A stretch of 64,000 nucleotides of DNA from Sphingobacterium sp. CZ-UAM (GTDB lineage: Bacteria > Bacteroidota > Bacteroidia > Sphingobacteriales > Sphingobacteriaceae). The DNA lies in assembly GCF_002000245.1 (NCBI RefSeq), contig NZ_MTCM01000001.1, forward strand, positions 2,315,740 to 2,379,739, in the 5' to 3' direction. Below are positions 37,292 through 46,426 of this stretch, in pieces. Every line of letters begins with the position of its first letter. The stretch's first letter is position 1. The notes under the pieces were generated by a model. The model was not told the DNA's origin and searched no databases. It worked only from the letters and a program-made list of their open reading frames with translations. The position numbers and the translations under genes were made by a program.

Positions 37292-38557
37292 ATGAACTGT
37301 CATTCCAGATCAATAGCGCCTCATCCGATTATTTTTCAGTTATTAGTATTTCTGTTGTGTACGACTGTGGCACGATCTCAAACGATAAAATCAATGGAAA
37401 TCGGGGCGCCTACCCAAGCGATCCTGTTCGTTACCAATGAATCCGATAAATCAACGGATTTCGCGATGCGTCTACATGATCAAAAGGCAAATGAAATTAT
37501 TAGACAGGTACCCTATAGTACCACCAAACTCCTGGTCTCAAAAACAGATGCCCAAAAATTTACTTTTGTTGTCAACAAGCGTAAGTGGACAGTTGATGTA
37601 CCGACCTTCAAACAACGAAATGCCATGATCCTGTTTGATGGTCAGAGCCGACCGAAAGTGATCTATGACAGTCAAAGCTATCTCCAGGCCGCAAAGCCTA
37701 TATTGACAAATAATAGGCAGACAAATACACCCCAAAAAATGCATAAATACGATGGGAAACTATTCTTCGATTCCATCGCTGCTATTCCGTTTAAACCCTC
37801 CAGGCAATATGCTGCCGCCATCATTTCGCGGTCCAATCTTCCGATCTACTCCACTCAGAAAAAAGGCAAATATGACGGAACTTATATTTCGCAGACCTTT
37901 ACAGGGGAGAACCTCGAAAAACCCAGCGGCATTATAACAACCGTTTATCAGCAAGGCAAAGAACTCTCGGCAAACAATTTGTCTAATGGGATCAATTTTT
38001 ACACCAAATATTTTTACAGCAAATGGGGATTAATCGATTCGATACAACAGCTTCAAAACAGCAAATGGTGCTCTAGTACAATTTATCAATACTTACCGCG
38101 CGCTATTCTCATTACCGATCCTGAACGGCGAACCGCCTCCATCCATCATTTAAATGATCAATATCAAGTGATCAGGGAGGAGTCCATCCACTTCGTTTAC
38201 CAACGGATGCATTGGGTCGACCACCGTTACAATGAAAACGGGCAGCTTGTTGAGGAAGTTTCAGGGCTAAATGGCGCTACCGAAAAACGTACACTGTATT
38301 ATTATGATACCCCAAAAGCAGACAATTTCTCTTCGTGGCAGGCATTTGACCCAACAGGGAAGCTCACTGCCGAATCCAAAATAGCTGTGCAAGGCAACGA
38401 AAGCACCTACCTGTTTTATCGTGATGGTACATTGGAATTGAAAATAGTATCAAAAGACCTGGGCGACCACCAATACGAGAGCACCGTATTTGACAAACAG
38501 GATAAAATTATCTCTAAAACAATACAAACAAAGGAAAGTTCCTCCAATTTTCAATAA
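37292..38557 (+). CDS. Hypothetical exported protein, 421 aa
   Basis: I do not recognise a named family. It has an N-terminal signal or anchor (IIFQLLVFLLCTTVARS) and then an extended domain rich in beta. Around residues 295-400 there are YD/antisense-type repeats such as VDHRYNENGQLVEEVSGLNG and DPTGKLTAESKIA, as in Bacteroidota surface proteins. It starts 31 bases after the hydrolase gene, and its 3' end lies against the VanW gene. Confidence 0.65.
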   Translation: MNCHSRSIAPHPIIFQLLVFLLCTTVARSQTIKSMEIGAPTQAILFVTNESDKSTDFAMRLHDQKANEIIRQVPYSTTKLLVSKTDAQKFTFVVNKRKWTVDVPTFKQRNAMILFDGQSRPKVIYDSQSYLQAAKPILTNNRQTNTPQKMHKYDGKLFFDSIAAIPFKPSRQYAAAIISRSNLPIYSTQKKGKYDGTYISQTFTGENLEKPSGIITTVYQQGKELSANNLSNGINFYTKYFYSKWGLIDSIQQLQNSKWCSSTIYQYLPRAILITDPERRTASIHHLNDQYQVIREESIHFVYQRMHWVDHRYNENGQLVEEVSGLNGATEKRTLYYYDTPKADNFSSWQAFDPTGKLTAESKIAVQGNESTYLFYRDGTLELKIVSKDLGDHQYESTVFDKQDKIISKTIQTKESSSNFQ

Positions 38558-38609
38558 TTTAAACGCGCAAACTGAAATAGGAGGAAGCAATACACATTAT
38601 TCGTCATTA

Positions 38610-39452
38610 GTGAAAGAACGGAAATTAATAAGTCAACGTCACCCTTTACTGTATTTTCTCGCTGTTTGGGCGAGAAGGACACAAAGAAAAGCCATTTGGT
38701 TATTGGATAATAAAAAGTACACAAAAACCAAATCTACAACAGCGCTGCAGTATCGCATCAAAAAACACCAGTCTGTTTTATTAAAAAAGCTGGGGGAAAA
38801 CAATATGCAGCTGCAGATCAATAAAGTGACCAATCTAAAGATTGCAGCAAAGCAGATCAATGGTGTACTGATCCACCCCGGCGAAACTTTTTCATTCTGT
38901 AAACTAGTCGGTCAACCCACACGAAAAAAGGGCTATCTTCCAGGGATGGAATTGTCTTTCGGTGAGGCACGGGCAGGTATAGGTGGTGGAATCTGCCAGA
39001 TCTCCAACCTGATCCATTGGCTTGTTATCCATAGCCCACTGACAGTCACGGAGCGTTATCACCATTCTTTTGATCCGTTTCCCGATGATGGGCGTGTATT
39101 ACCTTTCGGAAGCGGTGCAACAGTGTTTTACAATTATCGGGACTATCAATTTACCAACAATACACCCTATACGTTTCAGATTAATCTTTGGTTTACCGAA
39201 AAATGTCTTGAAGGTGAGCTCCGGATCGATCAGGAGCTCGATTTTGCCTATCACGTGATTGAAAAAGAGCATCAATTCCTTAAAATAGGTGATCAATTCT
39301 ATCGAAAAAATGAAATCTGGCGGGAAAAATTCCTGAAATTTCAGGGTGGAAAGGTTGTTGATACGGAGCTCCTGACGAAAAATTTTGCCCGCGTCACTTA
39401 TACCCCACCCGACTACACGGAATTGCCGACTGAAGATGATAAAAGTTTCTAG
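38610..39452 (+). CDS. VanW family protein
   Basis: The ~280-aa protein carries the VanW domain: QINGVLIHPGETFSFCKLVGQPTRKKGYLPG, GIGGGICQISNLIHWLVIHSP and FDPFPDDGRVLPFGSGATVFYNYRDY. VanW is found in some vancomycin-resistance clusters but has no known activity. The frame continues to ATG 38490 inside the upstream gene; the GTG at 38610 places the start just before the family's usual ISQRHPLLYFLAV beginning, so it is preferred, although the AGGAGGAA at about 38579 is far from it. Confidence 0.8.
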   Translation: MKERKLISQRHPLLYFLAVWARRTQRKAIWLLDNKKYTKTKSTTALQYRIKKHQSVLLKKLGENNMQLQINKVTNLKIAAKQINGVLIHPGETFSFCKLVGQPTRKKGYLPGMELSFGEARAGIGGGICQISNLIHWLVIHSPLTVTERYHHSFDPFPDDGRVLPFGSGATVFYNYRDYQFTNNTPYTFQINLWFTEKCLEGELRIDQELDFAYHVIEKEHQFLKIGDQFYRKNEIWREKFLKFQGGKVVDTELLTKNFARVTYTPPDYTELPTEDDKSF

Positions 39453-39616
39453 CAATTAAGCTAGCTACGAAAGATCATTTTGACATCATCCTCTACTCGT
39501 TTTCGGCTCAATCTATTTCCCTACTAATACTTAAAATGTCGGTCAAATCGCTCGCAGTCATTTTACTATTCCGGGACCGAATAAAACAGGGGGTATAAAA
39601 AGTCCTTTTTTTTGTC

Positions 39617-39624
39617 TAAATTTG
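39617..39624 (+). promoter_or_regulatory. -7 box of the thiamine operon
   Basis: TAAATTTG fits TAnnTTTG and ends 8 bases before the riboswitch aptamer. Confidence 0.6.
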
Positions 39625-39632
39625 ATATGGCT

Positions 39633-39706
39633 TTGGGGGTATTCTGTATAGAATTGAGATAGTCCCTTCGAACCTGATTCGGTTTATACCGGCGTAGGGA
39701 AAAGCA
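39633..39706 (+). promoter_or_regulatory. TPP riboswitch (THI element)
   Basis: The conserved thi-box core is present: TTGAGA (P2/P3 side), CCCTTCGAACCTGATTCGG and CCGGCGTAGGGAA. A downstream hairpin (39715-39732, GGTATA/TATACC) and a GACAG/CTGTC pair may form the expression platform. It precedes four thiamine salvage genes, so it presumably turns them off when thiamine pyrophosphate is abundant. Confidence 0.93.
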
Positions 39707-39796
39707 ACCGCTTAGGTATATTACGATATACCGGACAGCCCATCTGTCTCATTTCTTCCTGTCAAAGCCACGTACAAACATAGCGAACAAAAAGGA

Positions 39797-40600
39797 ATGG
39801 AAGATTTAATTATCGATCTGTTAACACAGGTCAGACGACAAAAACCACTTGTACATAATATTACAAATTTGGTGGTGATGAATAGCACCGCCAATGCGCT
39901 CCTTGCTCTTGGGGCTTCCCCAGTCATGGTACACAGTCCATCCGAAGTACGCGAGGTTGTTGACCTTGCCCAGTCGTTGGTCCTTAACATTGGCACATTG
40001 AGTGAACTTACGGCCGAGTCCATGCTTGTGGCAGCAGAACATGCCAATAACATTGGCCGCCCCTGGGTATTGGATCCTGTGGGTGCGGGAATATCAGCTT
40101 TTCGCAATGACTTATTGGCAAATCTCCTGGAGTTAAAGCCAACTGTGATACGGGGAAATGCATCGGAAATCATGAGCCTCTACAATTTCAATCAAGTCAA
40201 TACCAAAGGTGTAGACAGCACTGCTGACAGCAAGGCCGCTATCGGCTTTGGTAAGGCTTTACAAGAACAATTGGGATCTATCATCTGCATTTCCGGAAAG
40301 GTAGACTATATCCTGTCCGAACAGCATACCGCTGAGGTACACAATGGGCACCCCTTGATGACCCAGGTTACCGGACTCGGTTGTAGCGCGACGGCACTCA
40401 TCGGTGCATTTTTAGCCGTCTCAGACCATCCTTTTGAAGCCGCGACCGCCGGTGTCTCCCTTTTGAGCTTAGCAGGTGAACTGGCAACAACGCGATCCGC
40501 TGGTCCGGGTTCCTTACAGATGCATCTCTATGATGAGCTCTATCTACTGAATGAAGAGCGTATCCGTATGCATCTCAACTTGAAGCATTATGGCAATTAA
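39797..40600 (+). CDS. thiM: Hydroxyethylthiazole kinase
   Basis: The 267-aa kinase phosphorylates 4-methyl-5-(2-hydroxyethyl)thiazole for thiamine salvage. It has HNITNLVVMNSTANALLALGA near residue 17, GRPWVLDPVGAG, VIRGNASEIMSLY and the active-site VTGLGCSATALIGAFLA with the catalytic Cys near residue 200. It is the first gene of the TPP-controlled operon and overlaps thiE by 11 bases. Confidence 0.95.
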   Translation: MEDLIIDLLTQVRRQKPLVHNITNLVVMNSTANALLALGASPVMVHSPSEVREVVDLAQSLVLNIGTLSELTAESMLVAAEHANNIGRPWVLDPVGAGISAFRNDLLANLLELKPTVIRGNASEIMSLYNFNQVNTKGVDSTADSKAAIGFGKALQEQLGSIICISGKVDYILSEQHTAEVHNGHPLMTQVTGLGCSATALIGAFLAVSDHPFEAATAGVSLLSLAGELATTRSAGPGSLQMHLYDELYLLNEERIRMHLNLKHYGN

Positions 40601-41222
40601 TCCCCTATTTCCTTACCCCTTGTACCTGGTGATCTCCGAACGGGACTGCTACCCAAACCCTTGGCTCCATGTTGCCGAAGAAGCCATAATCGGCGGTGTG
40701 GATATTATTCAGTTACGCGAAAAGAACGAAACGCCGACAGGCTTTCTGGAAAAAGCCAAGAAGCTAAAACAGCTTACCGATCGTTACGGAATCCCTTTAA
40801 TCATCAATGATGCCGTGGATATTGCAGTTGAAATCGAGGCATGGGGGGTGCATGTCGGACAAAACGATCGTCAGCCTCTAGCAATAAGGGAAAAATACGG
40901 AAATCGTCTTCAAATTGGCTGGTCGCTGGAAGTTCGGACACAACTTAATAGCAAACAGATGGCCGCTGTAGACCACCTTGGTATAAGCCCAATTTTTCCA
41001 ACAAAAACAAAAACAGACACCGTTACAACCTGGGGAATCAGTGGACTGGCTGAGTTACGCAATCTAACTGAAAAGCCCTTGATCGCCATCGGAGGCATGA
41101 GCCTGGATACCAGTGCAAGTGCCTGGCTGGCTGGCGCAGATTCCATTGCGGTCGTATCAGCAATTTGCCAAAGTAAAAATCCAAGAGAGCGTAGCGCTCA
41201 ATTAAAGGAATTAATAACATGA
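40590..41222 (+). CDS. thiE: Thiamine-phosphate synthase
   Basis: The 210-aa TIM-barrel enzyme joins HMP-pyrophosphate and thiazole phosphate into thiamine phosphate. It shows IIQLREKNETP near residue 37, LIINDAVDIAVEIEAWGVHVGQND, GISPIFPTKTKTD with the phosphate-binding Thr-Lys, and IAIGGM. It overlaps thiM upstream and thiD downstream (4 bases), which implies coupled translation. Confidence 0.95.
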   Translation: MAINPLFPYPLYLVISERDCYPNPWLHVAEEAIIGGVDIIQLREKNETPTGFLEKAKKLKQLTDRYGIPLIINDAVDIAVEIEAWGVHVGQNDRQPLAIREKYGNRLQIGWSLEVRTQLNSKQMAAVDHLGISPIFPTKTKTDTVTTWGISGLAELRNLTEKPLIAIGGMSLDTSASAWLAGADSIAVVSAICQSKNPRERSAQLKELIT

Positions 41223-42061
41223 ACACAACGAAAAAATATACAGTGCCCACCATCCTGAGTATAGCGGGGTTTGATGGCAGTGGCGGAGCCGGTATCCAAG
41301 CCGATACGAAAACTATATCAGCCCTTGGATGTTATGCCATGAACGTCTTAACGGCATTACCCGTGCAGAACACGCAAGGGGTACGAAATATTTACGAGAT
41401 ACCGACCCAAGCAGTACGTGAGCAATTGGATGCGATCTTCGATGATATTTATCCCGATGCGATCAAAATCGGGATGGTTCACACGGTTGAACTTGTCGAA
41501 CTGATCAGCAGCTATTTGAAGGAATATTGTGGAACAATTGTCTTTGACCCCGTGATGGTGTCGACAAGTGGTCACAAGTTAATCCATGATGATACAATTC
41601 AAGCTTGTGTTGATCTACTTTTTCCAAAAGCCTCGGTTATCACGCCCAACCTGGATGAAGTCAGTGTACTTGTCGGAAGAACCATAGCTGAGGTCCAAGA
41701 AATGGAAAAAGCAGGCATTGAACTTCTTGAAAAAGGTTGTCAGTCAGTCCTTATTAAAGGCGGACACCTTCAAAGTAACGAGCTTACCTCTCTCCTCTTT
41801 CAGCAAAACGCATCGGCATTGGTATTTAAATCACAAAAAATTGACAGCAAAAATACACATGGATCCGGCTGCTCTCTTTCTTCAGCAATAGCGAGCCAGT
41901 TAGCGCAGCAATTCCCCCTTGCTGAGGCCGTCGCTACCGCTTTAGATTATGTCCATGAGGCAATCAAAGGAAGCAAAGATCTCGTTATCGGCAAAGGAAA
42001 TGGGCCACTTAATCATTTCCACAACCCTATTAAACTTATTTTTCATGAAATGGAGCGATAA
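41219..42061 (+). CDS. thiD: Hydroxymethylpyrimidine/phosphomethylpyrimidine kinase
   Basis: The 280-aa kinase performs two phosphorylations of HMP. It has SIAGFDGSGGAGIQADTKTISALG at the N-terminus, KIGMVH, FDPVMVSTSGHKL, TPNLDEVSVL and the catalytic NTHGSGCSLSSAIA near residue 217. Together with thiE it provides pyrimidine activation for salvage. It overlaps tenA by 17 bases. Confidence 0.95.
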   Translation: MNTTKKYTVPTILSIAGFDGSGGAGIQADTKTISALGCYAMNVLTALPVQNTQGVRNIYEIPTQAVREQLDAIFDDIYPDAIKIGMVHTVELVELISSYLKEYCGTIVFDPVMVSTSGHKLIHDDTIQACVDLLFPKASVITPNLDEVSVLVGRTIAEVQEMEKAGIELLEKGCQSVLIKGGHLQSNELTSLLFQQNASALVFKSQKIDSKNTHGSGCSLSSAIASQLAQQFPLAEAVATALDYVHEAIKGSKDLVIGKGNGPLNHFHNPIKLIFHEMER

Positions 42062-42698
42062 AGCCTGGGATGCTATAAGACCAATTTATGCTGATATCCT
42101 AGCCATGCCTTTTATTTCTGAACTGAGCAATGGCAGTCTACCGCTGGACAAATTTCAATTCTATATGCGTCAGGATGCTTTCTATCTGGAGGAATTTGGA
42201 CGTGTTTTAGCTTTTATCGGTGCAAAGAGTGCAGATAATCAGCAAGCCCTGGATTATTTTGAATTCGGGCGCAATGCGCTTATCGTCGAAAAAGCGCTCC
42301 ATGAAAACTATTTTAAAGAATTTGGTCTGGATCCGGAAGACGACAACAAGATAGAACCCGTTTGTCACCATTACGTGCATTTTTTAAAAAGTGTAGCTGC
42401 CTTTGAACCTATTGAAGTCGCTATGGCTGCAACTTTACCCTGTTTTTGGATTTATAAAGAAGTTGGCGACCACATCGTTTCCATCACCAGTGGCGACCAA
42501 AATCCCTATTCCAAATGGATCGATACCTATAGTGGTGAGGACTTCGCCGAGGGTGTGAACAAAGCCAAAAATTATGTCGATCAAATTTCTGAACAAACTA
42601 CTGCAACAAATCGGGAGAAAATGCGACAAGTATTTATAACAGCTTCCCGATTGGAATATCATTTCTGGCAGGCAGCTTACGACAAGAGCATGTGGTAA
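42045..42698 (+). CDS. tenA: Thiaminase II / aminopyrimidine aminohydrolase
   Basis: The ~217-aa enzyme hydrolyses degraded thiamine to release HMP for re-use. It has FQFYMRQDAFYLEEFGRVLA near residue 40, the catalytic-Cys region ATLPCFWIYKEVG near residue 128 and WIDTYSGEDF. The start at 42045 (MKWSDKAWDAI) is chosen because the upstream part of the longer frame lies in thiD. It is the last operon gene. With no thiC or thiG in the window, this operon is salvage only. Confidence 0.92.
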   Translation: MKWSDKAWDAIRPIYADILAMPFISELSNGSLPLDKFQFYMRQDAFYLEEFGRVLAFIGAKSADNQQALDYFEFGRNALIVEKALHENYFKEFGLDPEDDNKIEPVCHHYVHFLKSVAAFEPIEVAMAATLPCFWIYKEVGDHIVSITSGDQNPYSKWIDTYSGEDFAEGVNKAKNYVDQISEQTTATNREKMRQVFITASRLEYHFWQAAYDKSMW

Positions 42699-42923
42699 CC
42701 ACAAAAACAACGGTTAAATTGTTCGATAACGAACAGCAGTTGTTCAAAAATGGGCAATAGAAAAAAACGTCTAAAAGCAAAAAGAGCTATTTATAAACGA
42801 TTTACATGGTTTTTAAATTTTGGCACCACTATTATATAAGTAAGCAAGGAAATGAGGCTGTTTTCAGAAATAAAAACAAAAATTATCATAGCATAAAATT
42901 AAAAACTACTAATAGACAAAACC

Positions 42924-43667
42924 ATGAAAAGAATTTTAACTATCGCCTTTATTTCATTTTTATATGTAGCTCAGGCCCAAGAACGTGAAACCCGTAAGAT
43001 TTCAGCTCCCGACGGCATTTCGGCAGCCACTTCGCTACGTGTTGACTATGTTCACTCCAACCGCAATGAAGTTGTTGTTGAAGCGGACAATGCAGAGCAT
43101 CTTTCGCTGATCGAAACCAATGTAAAAGATGGCGTATTACATGTACAATATAAACGGAATTCACAGATCAGAAATGCGAGGAACAACCGTGTAACGGTAT
43201 ATTCAAGTAAAATTCCGACAAGTTTTTCGGCCTCATCCAGTGGCTCGATTTTCACCAACGAAACCATCAAGGCAAACAAAATTTCCGTCAACGTTTCTTC
43301 ATCGGCCAGAATTACAATAAAAAAATTAATTGCCGACGATATCGTACTTTCGACAACTTCGTCAAGCAGATTAACGGCCGACGTAAGTGCAAAGAATCTC
43401 ACGGTGAATTCGACAAGTTCTTCAAAACAAGAAATTGCAGGAAGTTCGAGGAACCTGAATTTAAATGCCAACTCCTCTACTTCAGTTGACATGGCCGCTT
43501 TTACAACAACCAACGCGGAGGTCAATGCCAGCACATCGGCGGGTGTTACCTTAAGTGTTAAGGATAATCTGCGCGGTAAAGTTTCTACCTCAGCGAAAAT
43601 CTCCTTAAAAAATCAGCCACGGAATGTCCAAGTTGACAAATCGACGAGCGGCCGGGTCGTTATCTAA
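42924..43667 (+). CDS. DUF2807 head-GIN domain protein, exported
   Basis: The 247-aa precursor has a signal peptide (MKRILTIAFISFLYVAQAQ) and then a Ser/Thr/Asn-rich beta-helix of repeated strands such as NVSSSARITIKKLIADDIVLSTTSSSRLTADVSAKNL-type units, typical of the DUF2807/head-GIN family. Bacteroidota use these as exported or surface proteins of unknown function. It is monocistronic and ends at a clear terminator. Confidence 0.85.
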   Translation: MKRILTIAFISFLYVAQAQERETRKISAPDGISAATSLRVDYVHSNRNEVVVEADNAEHLSLIETNVKDGVLHVQYKRNSQIRNARNNRVTVYSSKIPTSFSASSSGSIFTNETIKANKISVNVSSSARITIKKLIADDIVLSTTSSSRLTADVSAKNLTVNSTSSSKQEIAGSSRNLNLNANSSTSVDMAAFTTTNAEVNASTSAGVTLSVKDNLRGKVSTSAKISLKNQPRNVQVDKSTSGRVVI

Positions 43668-43722
43668 TGCTAGTTTAGGTTTTTAAAAAGACTGTTTATT
43701 TATGTTTAATGTTTAGTTAGCT

Positions 43723-43758
43723 AAAGGTGGTACCCTCCCCAGTGCCACCTTTTTTTTC
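43723..43758 (+). terminator. Terminator of the DUF2807 gene
   Basis: The stem AAAGGTGG/CCACCTTT with a GC-rich loop is followed by eight T residues. Confidence 0.85.
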
Positions 43759-43900
43759 CTGCCTGCCCTACCCGCATCGATAAAAAACTGGACTAGAATG
43801 CCCCTCCAACAGCCTATTGAGAGGAACCAATTCACCAGATATAAGCTGATATTTTCGTACCTTGTGTTAAGAAACACAAGCACACATAACACAGAATCCA

Positions 43901-44437
43901 ATGGATAATTTTTTAGCAAGTAGCCTCAAGCAATTTCGGGAGTTCAAATCTCTGGGAGACAAAACCTTCGCTCAATTGACGGATGAGCAATTATTCTGGC
44001 AATTCAACCCTTCCAGCAACAGTATTGCCATTATTGTGAAACACCTCCATGGGAACATGCTTTCGCGTTGGACAGACTTTCTGCACTCGGACGGCGAAAA
44101 AGAGGGAAGAGACCGCGATATGGAATTCATACATACCGAAATGAGTAGAGCACAACTGATCGCACTGTGGAACGAAGGCTGGGATTGTTTATTTCATGCA
44201 CTAGAATCTTTAAATGAGCAAGACCTTACCAAAACAATCTATATCCGCGGAGAAGGACATACCGTATTGGCAGCCATTCATCGCCAACTTGCCCACTACC
44301 CCTATCACGTAGGCCAGATTGTCTACATCGGAAAAATGTGCCAGGATGAGCAATGGACTTCACTATCTATTCCAAAGGGAAAATCTGCAGATTTTAACCA
44401 GGAAAAATTCAGTCAAGGCAAAAAGTATAACATATAG
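43901..44437 (+). CDS. DinB-like protein (DUF1572)
   Basis: The 178-aa protein has the four-helix DinB fold with three metal-ligand histidines visible: one in IVKHLHGNML near residue 49 and a pair in IHRQLAHYPYHVGQIVYIG near 128-135. Related proteins are metal-dependent hydrolases or thiol transferases, for example bacillithiol transferases. No function can be assigned here. A hairpin terminator follows. Confidence 0.87.
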   Translation: MDNFLASSLKQFREFKSLGDKTFAQLTDEQLFWQFNPSSNSIAIIVKHLHGNMLSRWTDFLHSDGEKEGRDRDMEFIHTEMSRAQLIALWNEGWDCLFHALESLNEQDLTKTIYIRGEGHTVLAAIHRQLAHYPYHVGQIVYIGKMCQDEQWTSLSIPKGKSADFNQEKFSQGKKYNI

Positions 44438-44448
44438 CGATTGACTAG

Positions 44449-44480
44449 CGCTGTCCAATCCACAATTGGGCAGCGTTTTC
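44449..44480 (+). terminator. Terminator of the DinB-like gene
   Basis: CGCTGTCCAA pairs with TTGGGCAGCG, followed by TTTTCGTCTT. Confidence 0.75.
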
Positions 44481-44572
44481 GTCTTAATTTTTCAATTGCA
44501 CCAAATACTACAAATCCTTTAAAACGTTACATGCAAGGTATTATTTTAAGTTTCCTTTAGGAAAGAATTGAT

Positions 44573-44580
44573 TATATTTG
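44573..44580 (+). promoter_or_regulatory. -7 box and long leader of AraC regulator
   Basis: TATATTTG fits TAnnTTTG. The predicted leader is about 130 bases and holds an inverted repeat (CTAATTCC ... GGAATTAG, ~44597-44630). Confidence 0.5.
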
Positions 44581-44715
44581 TGTGATCTACCGTTACTAAT
44601 TCCTTTACGATTCAATCCTGCGGGAATTAGCTTGTTTAGGTTGTAATTAAATAACAGGTGTAGAGAGCTCATTGATCCAATTGCGAGTAGGCGGATAATT
44701 TATAATTATTTATGA

Positions 44716-45603
44716 ATGAAAAATTCGATTAAGATCATCAACAATTACGAGTATAAAAAGTTATTCTTACCTGATGTTTCTGAGCATAATTTATTTAACG
44801 AAAATAAAATTCAGGTTTATCGAATTGAAAATTATCTCCGGAGCATCTTAATGCCCGTCATTCCTTATCGTACTACCTTCAATTTTCTAATTTTCGTAAC
44901 GAAAGGTTCCCTGACACAACACCTGGAATCAGCCTCCTATACGCTGACTGAAAATCAGGTCATCAATATCAAGCAAGGGAATATCACCGCAACATTAGCA
45001 ATATCGGAAGATGTCGAAGGCTTTTTTGTCGTTTATGAAAACGAAATTGTCACTGATATCGAACTTGGGATCAATGACATCAAATTTTTCAATTCCCATC
45101 CCTTCACGACATTAAAGCCGCATGTCGCTAATTGGATTCAGCAAATGTTGATTCTTTTGGAGGAAGAGCTTTTTACTGAAGGTCGCGTGATGGAGGTATG
45201 CATCTCGATGATGCAGTGCATCTTATTGAAGGTCATCAAATCGGATATTGAAACCAAGGCACCAATGAGCAGGCAGCTGGATATTGCATTTCGCTTTCGG
45301 GAATATGTGCAAAAATTCCATATTGACCATAAAAATGTATTGTTTTACGCCAATCTATTGCATATCTCCGAAAACTACCTGAACAAATGTGTGAAGGAGG
45401 CAACCAATAAGCCACCCAAGCAATGGATTACAGAAATCAGCATCTTGCATAGCCAGATCCTCTTGCAGGACGCCACGAGAGATATTGCGGGAATAGCTTT
45501 CGAATTGAAGTTCCAATCGCCCTCCTATTTCACCAGGCTATTTAAAAAAATCACCGGGTATTCACCCAGTGATTATCGAAAACATAAGTTTATGGCAGAC
45601 TAA
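44716..45603 (+). CDS. AraC-family transcriptional regulator
   Basis: The 295-aa protein has an N-terminal cupin-like domain (residues ~30-110) and a C-terminal AraC HTH (residues ~185-290, LLHISENYLNKCVKEATNK and PSYFTRLFKKITGYSPSDYRK). Its last four bases overlap the stop of the DUF2490 gene at the end of the urease operon, tail to tail. It may regulate the urease genes, but being convergent it is not in their promoter region, so the link is inference. Confidence 0.9.
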   Translation: MKNSIKIINNYEYKKLFLPDVSEHNLFNENKIQVYRIENYLRSILMPVIPYRTTFNFLIFVTKGSLTQHLESASYTLTENQVINIKQGNITATLAISEDVEGFFVVYENEIVTDIELGINDIKFFNSHPFTTLKPHVANWIQQMLILLEEELFTEGRVMEVCISMMQCILLKVIKSDIETKAPMSRQLDIAFRFREYVQKFHIDHKNVLFYANLLHISENYLNKCVKEATNKPPKQWITEISILHSQILLQDATRDIAGIAFELKFQSPSYFTRLFKKITGYSPSDYRKHKFMAD

Positions 45604-46400
45604 TGTTTATGGTAAGGCAGGTTCCAGATGAGGTCAACTGCCAGGTAATGAACTCCGAAATCCACTTGATCATAGCCCTTGATCAGATCATTCATATAGC
45701 CAACATCTAATCGTAAAGGCGTTTTTGGAATATCTGTCATGTAGTAAAAGCCCAAACGTGTTTCCTTGTACCCAAAGCTCGACCAGGCATCCGGTTCGTT
45801 CAGTTTAGTGATCGCAAAAAGACCTTCGGCACTCAAAGCCAGTTCCTGTTTATTTTTATCGGATATTTTAAAATTCAACTGCGACTTCAGCCGGGTTCTA
45901 AACTGGAAATTCTCTTCTGCTTTGTGAAAGTCCGCTGTAAAAAATTTCCGGAACTCCTGCCGTAGTGTATTTTTCCATTTCCAGCGCTCAGCCAGTTTAA
46001 AAGTATACGCATAACGTCCATACAACCGGAATTCCTGTTCCACTCCTTCATTGTGGTAGGGCGCTTTTCCATCATATACATTTTGACGCCTGTAGCTCAG
46101 CGCATAGCTATATTGCTGATTCGGCGCAAATTTGTGATAGACCTCATGATTCAACACCCAGATGGCCTGCTTATGAAAAGGATTGGCGTCCTCGGGTGTA
46201 CTTTTGGTTCCAAGGCCGATATAGGTCAGTGCTTCCTTTGTTCCGGCACTGTCCAGCTTGCGTCGCAGGCCCAACACCGACCAGGAGGCCGTTTTGGCTT
46301 TACCAAGCCCAGGCGGACTTACCTGCCCATATACGGTGTTTATATGAATTCCCAATAAGAGTATTATTGGGAATAGATTTATGAAACGAAATTTCAACAT
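45600..46400 (-). CDS. DUF2490 outer-membrane barrel protein
   Basis: The 266-aa precursor has a signal peptide (FINLFPIILLLGIHINTVYGQ) and alternating amphipathic strands with aromatic girdles (YSYALSYRRQNVYDG, YRRQ, LYGRYAYTFKLAERWKWKNTLRQEFRKF), matching DUF2490, a family of Bacteroidota outer-membrane proteins of unknown role. It is the last gene of the urease run, 26 bases after the urea transporter, so it may help pass urea or ammonia across the outer membrane. Confidence 0.82.
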   Translation of the reverse strand: MLKFRFINLFPIILLLGIHINTVYGQVSPPGLGKAKTASWSVLGLRRKLDSAGTKEALTYIGLGTKSTPEDANPFHKQAIWVLNHEVYHKFAPNQQYSYALSYRRQNVYDGKAPYHNEGVEQEFRLYGRYAYTFKLAERWKWKNTLRQEFRKFFTADFHKAEENFQFRTRLKSQLNFKISDKNKQELALSAEGLFAITKLNEPDAWSSFGYKETRLGFYYMTDIPKTPLRLDVGYMNDLIKGYDQVDFGVHYLAVDLIWNLPYHKH

Positions 46401-46426
46401 CAGATAAAATTTTAATAAAAAAAAGA

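Larger units (their letters stand above)
39453..39796. other. Leader region of the thiamine operon
   Basis: No gene is seen. The region contains the thi promoter, the TPP riboswitch and its expression platform, described separately. Confidence 0.7.

Noticed and set aside
45600..46400. DUF2490 protein as an AraC-regulated independent unit
   Set aside because: It follows the urea transporter by 26 bases on the same strand, so membership of the urease run is more economical.
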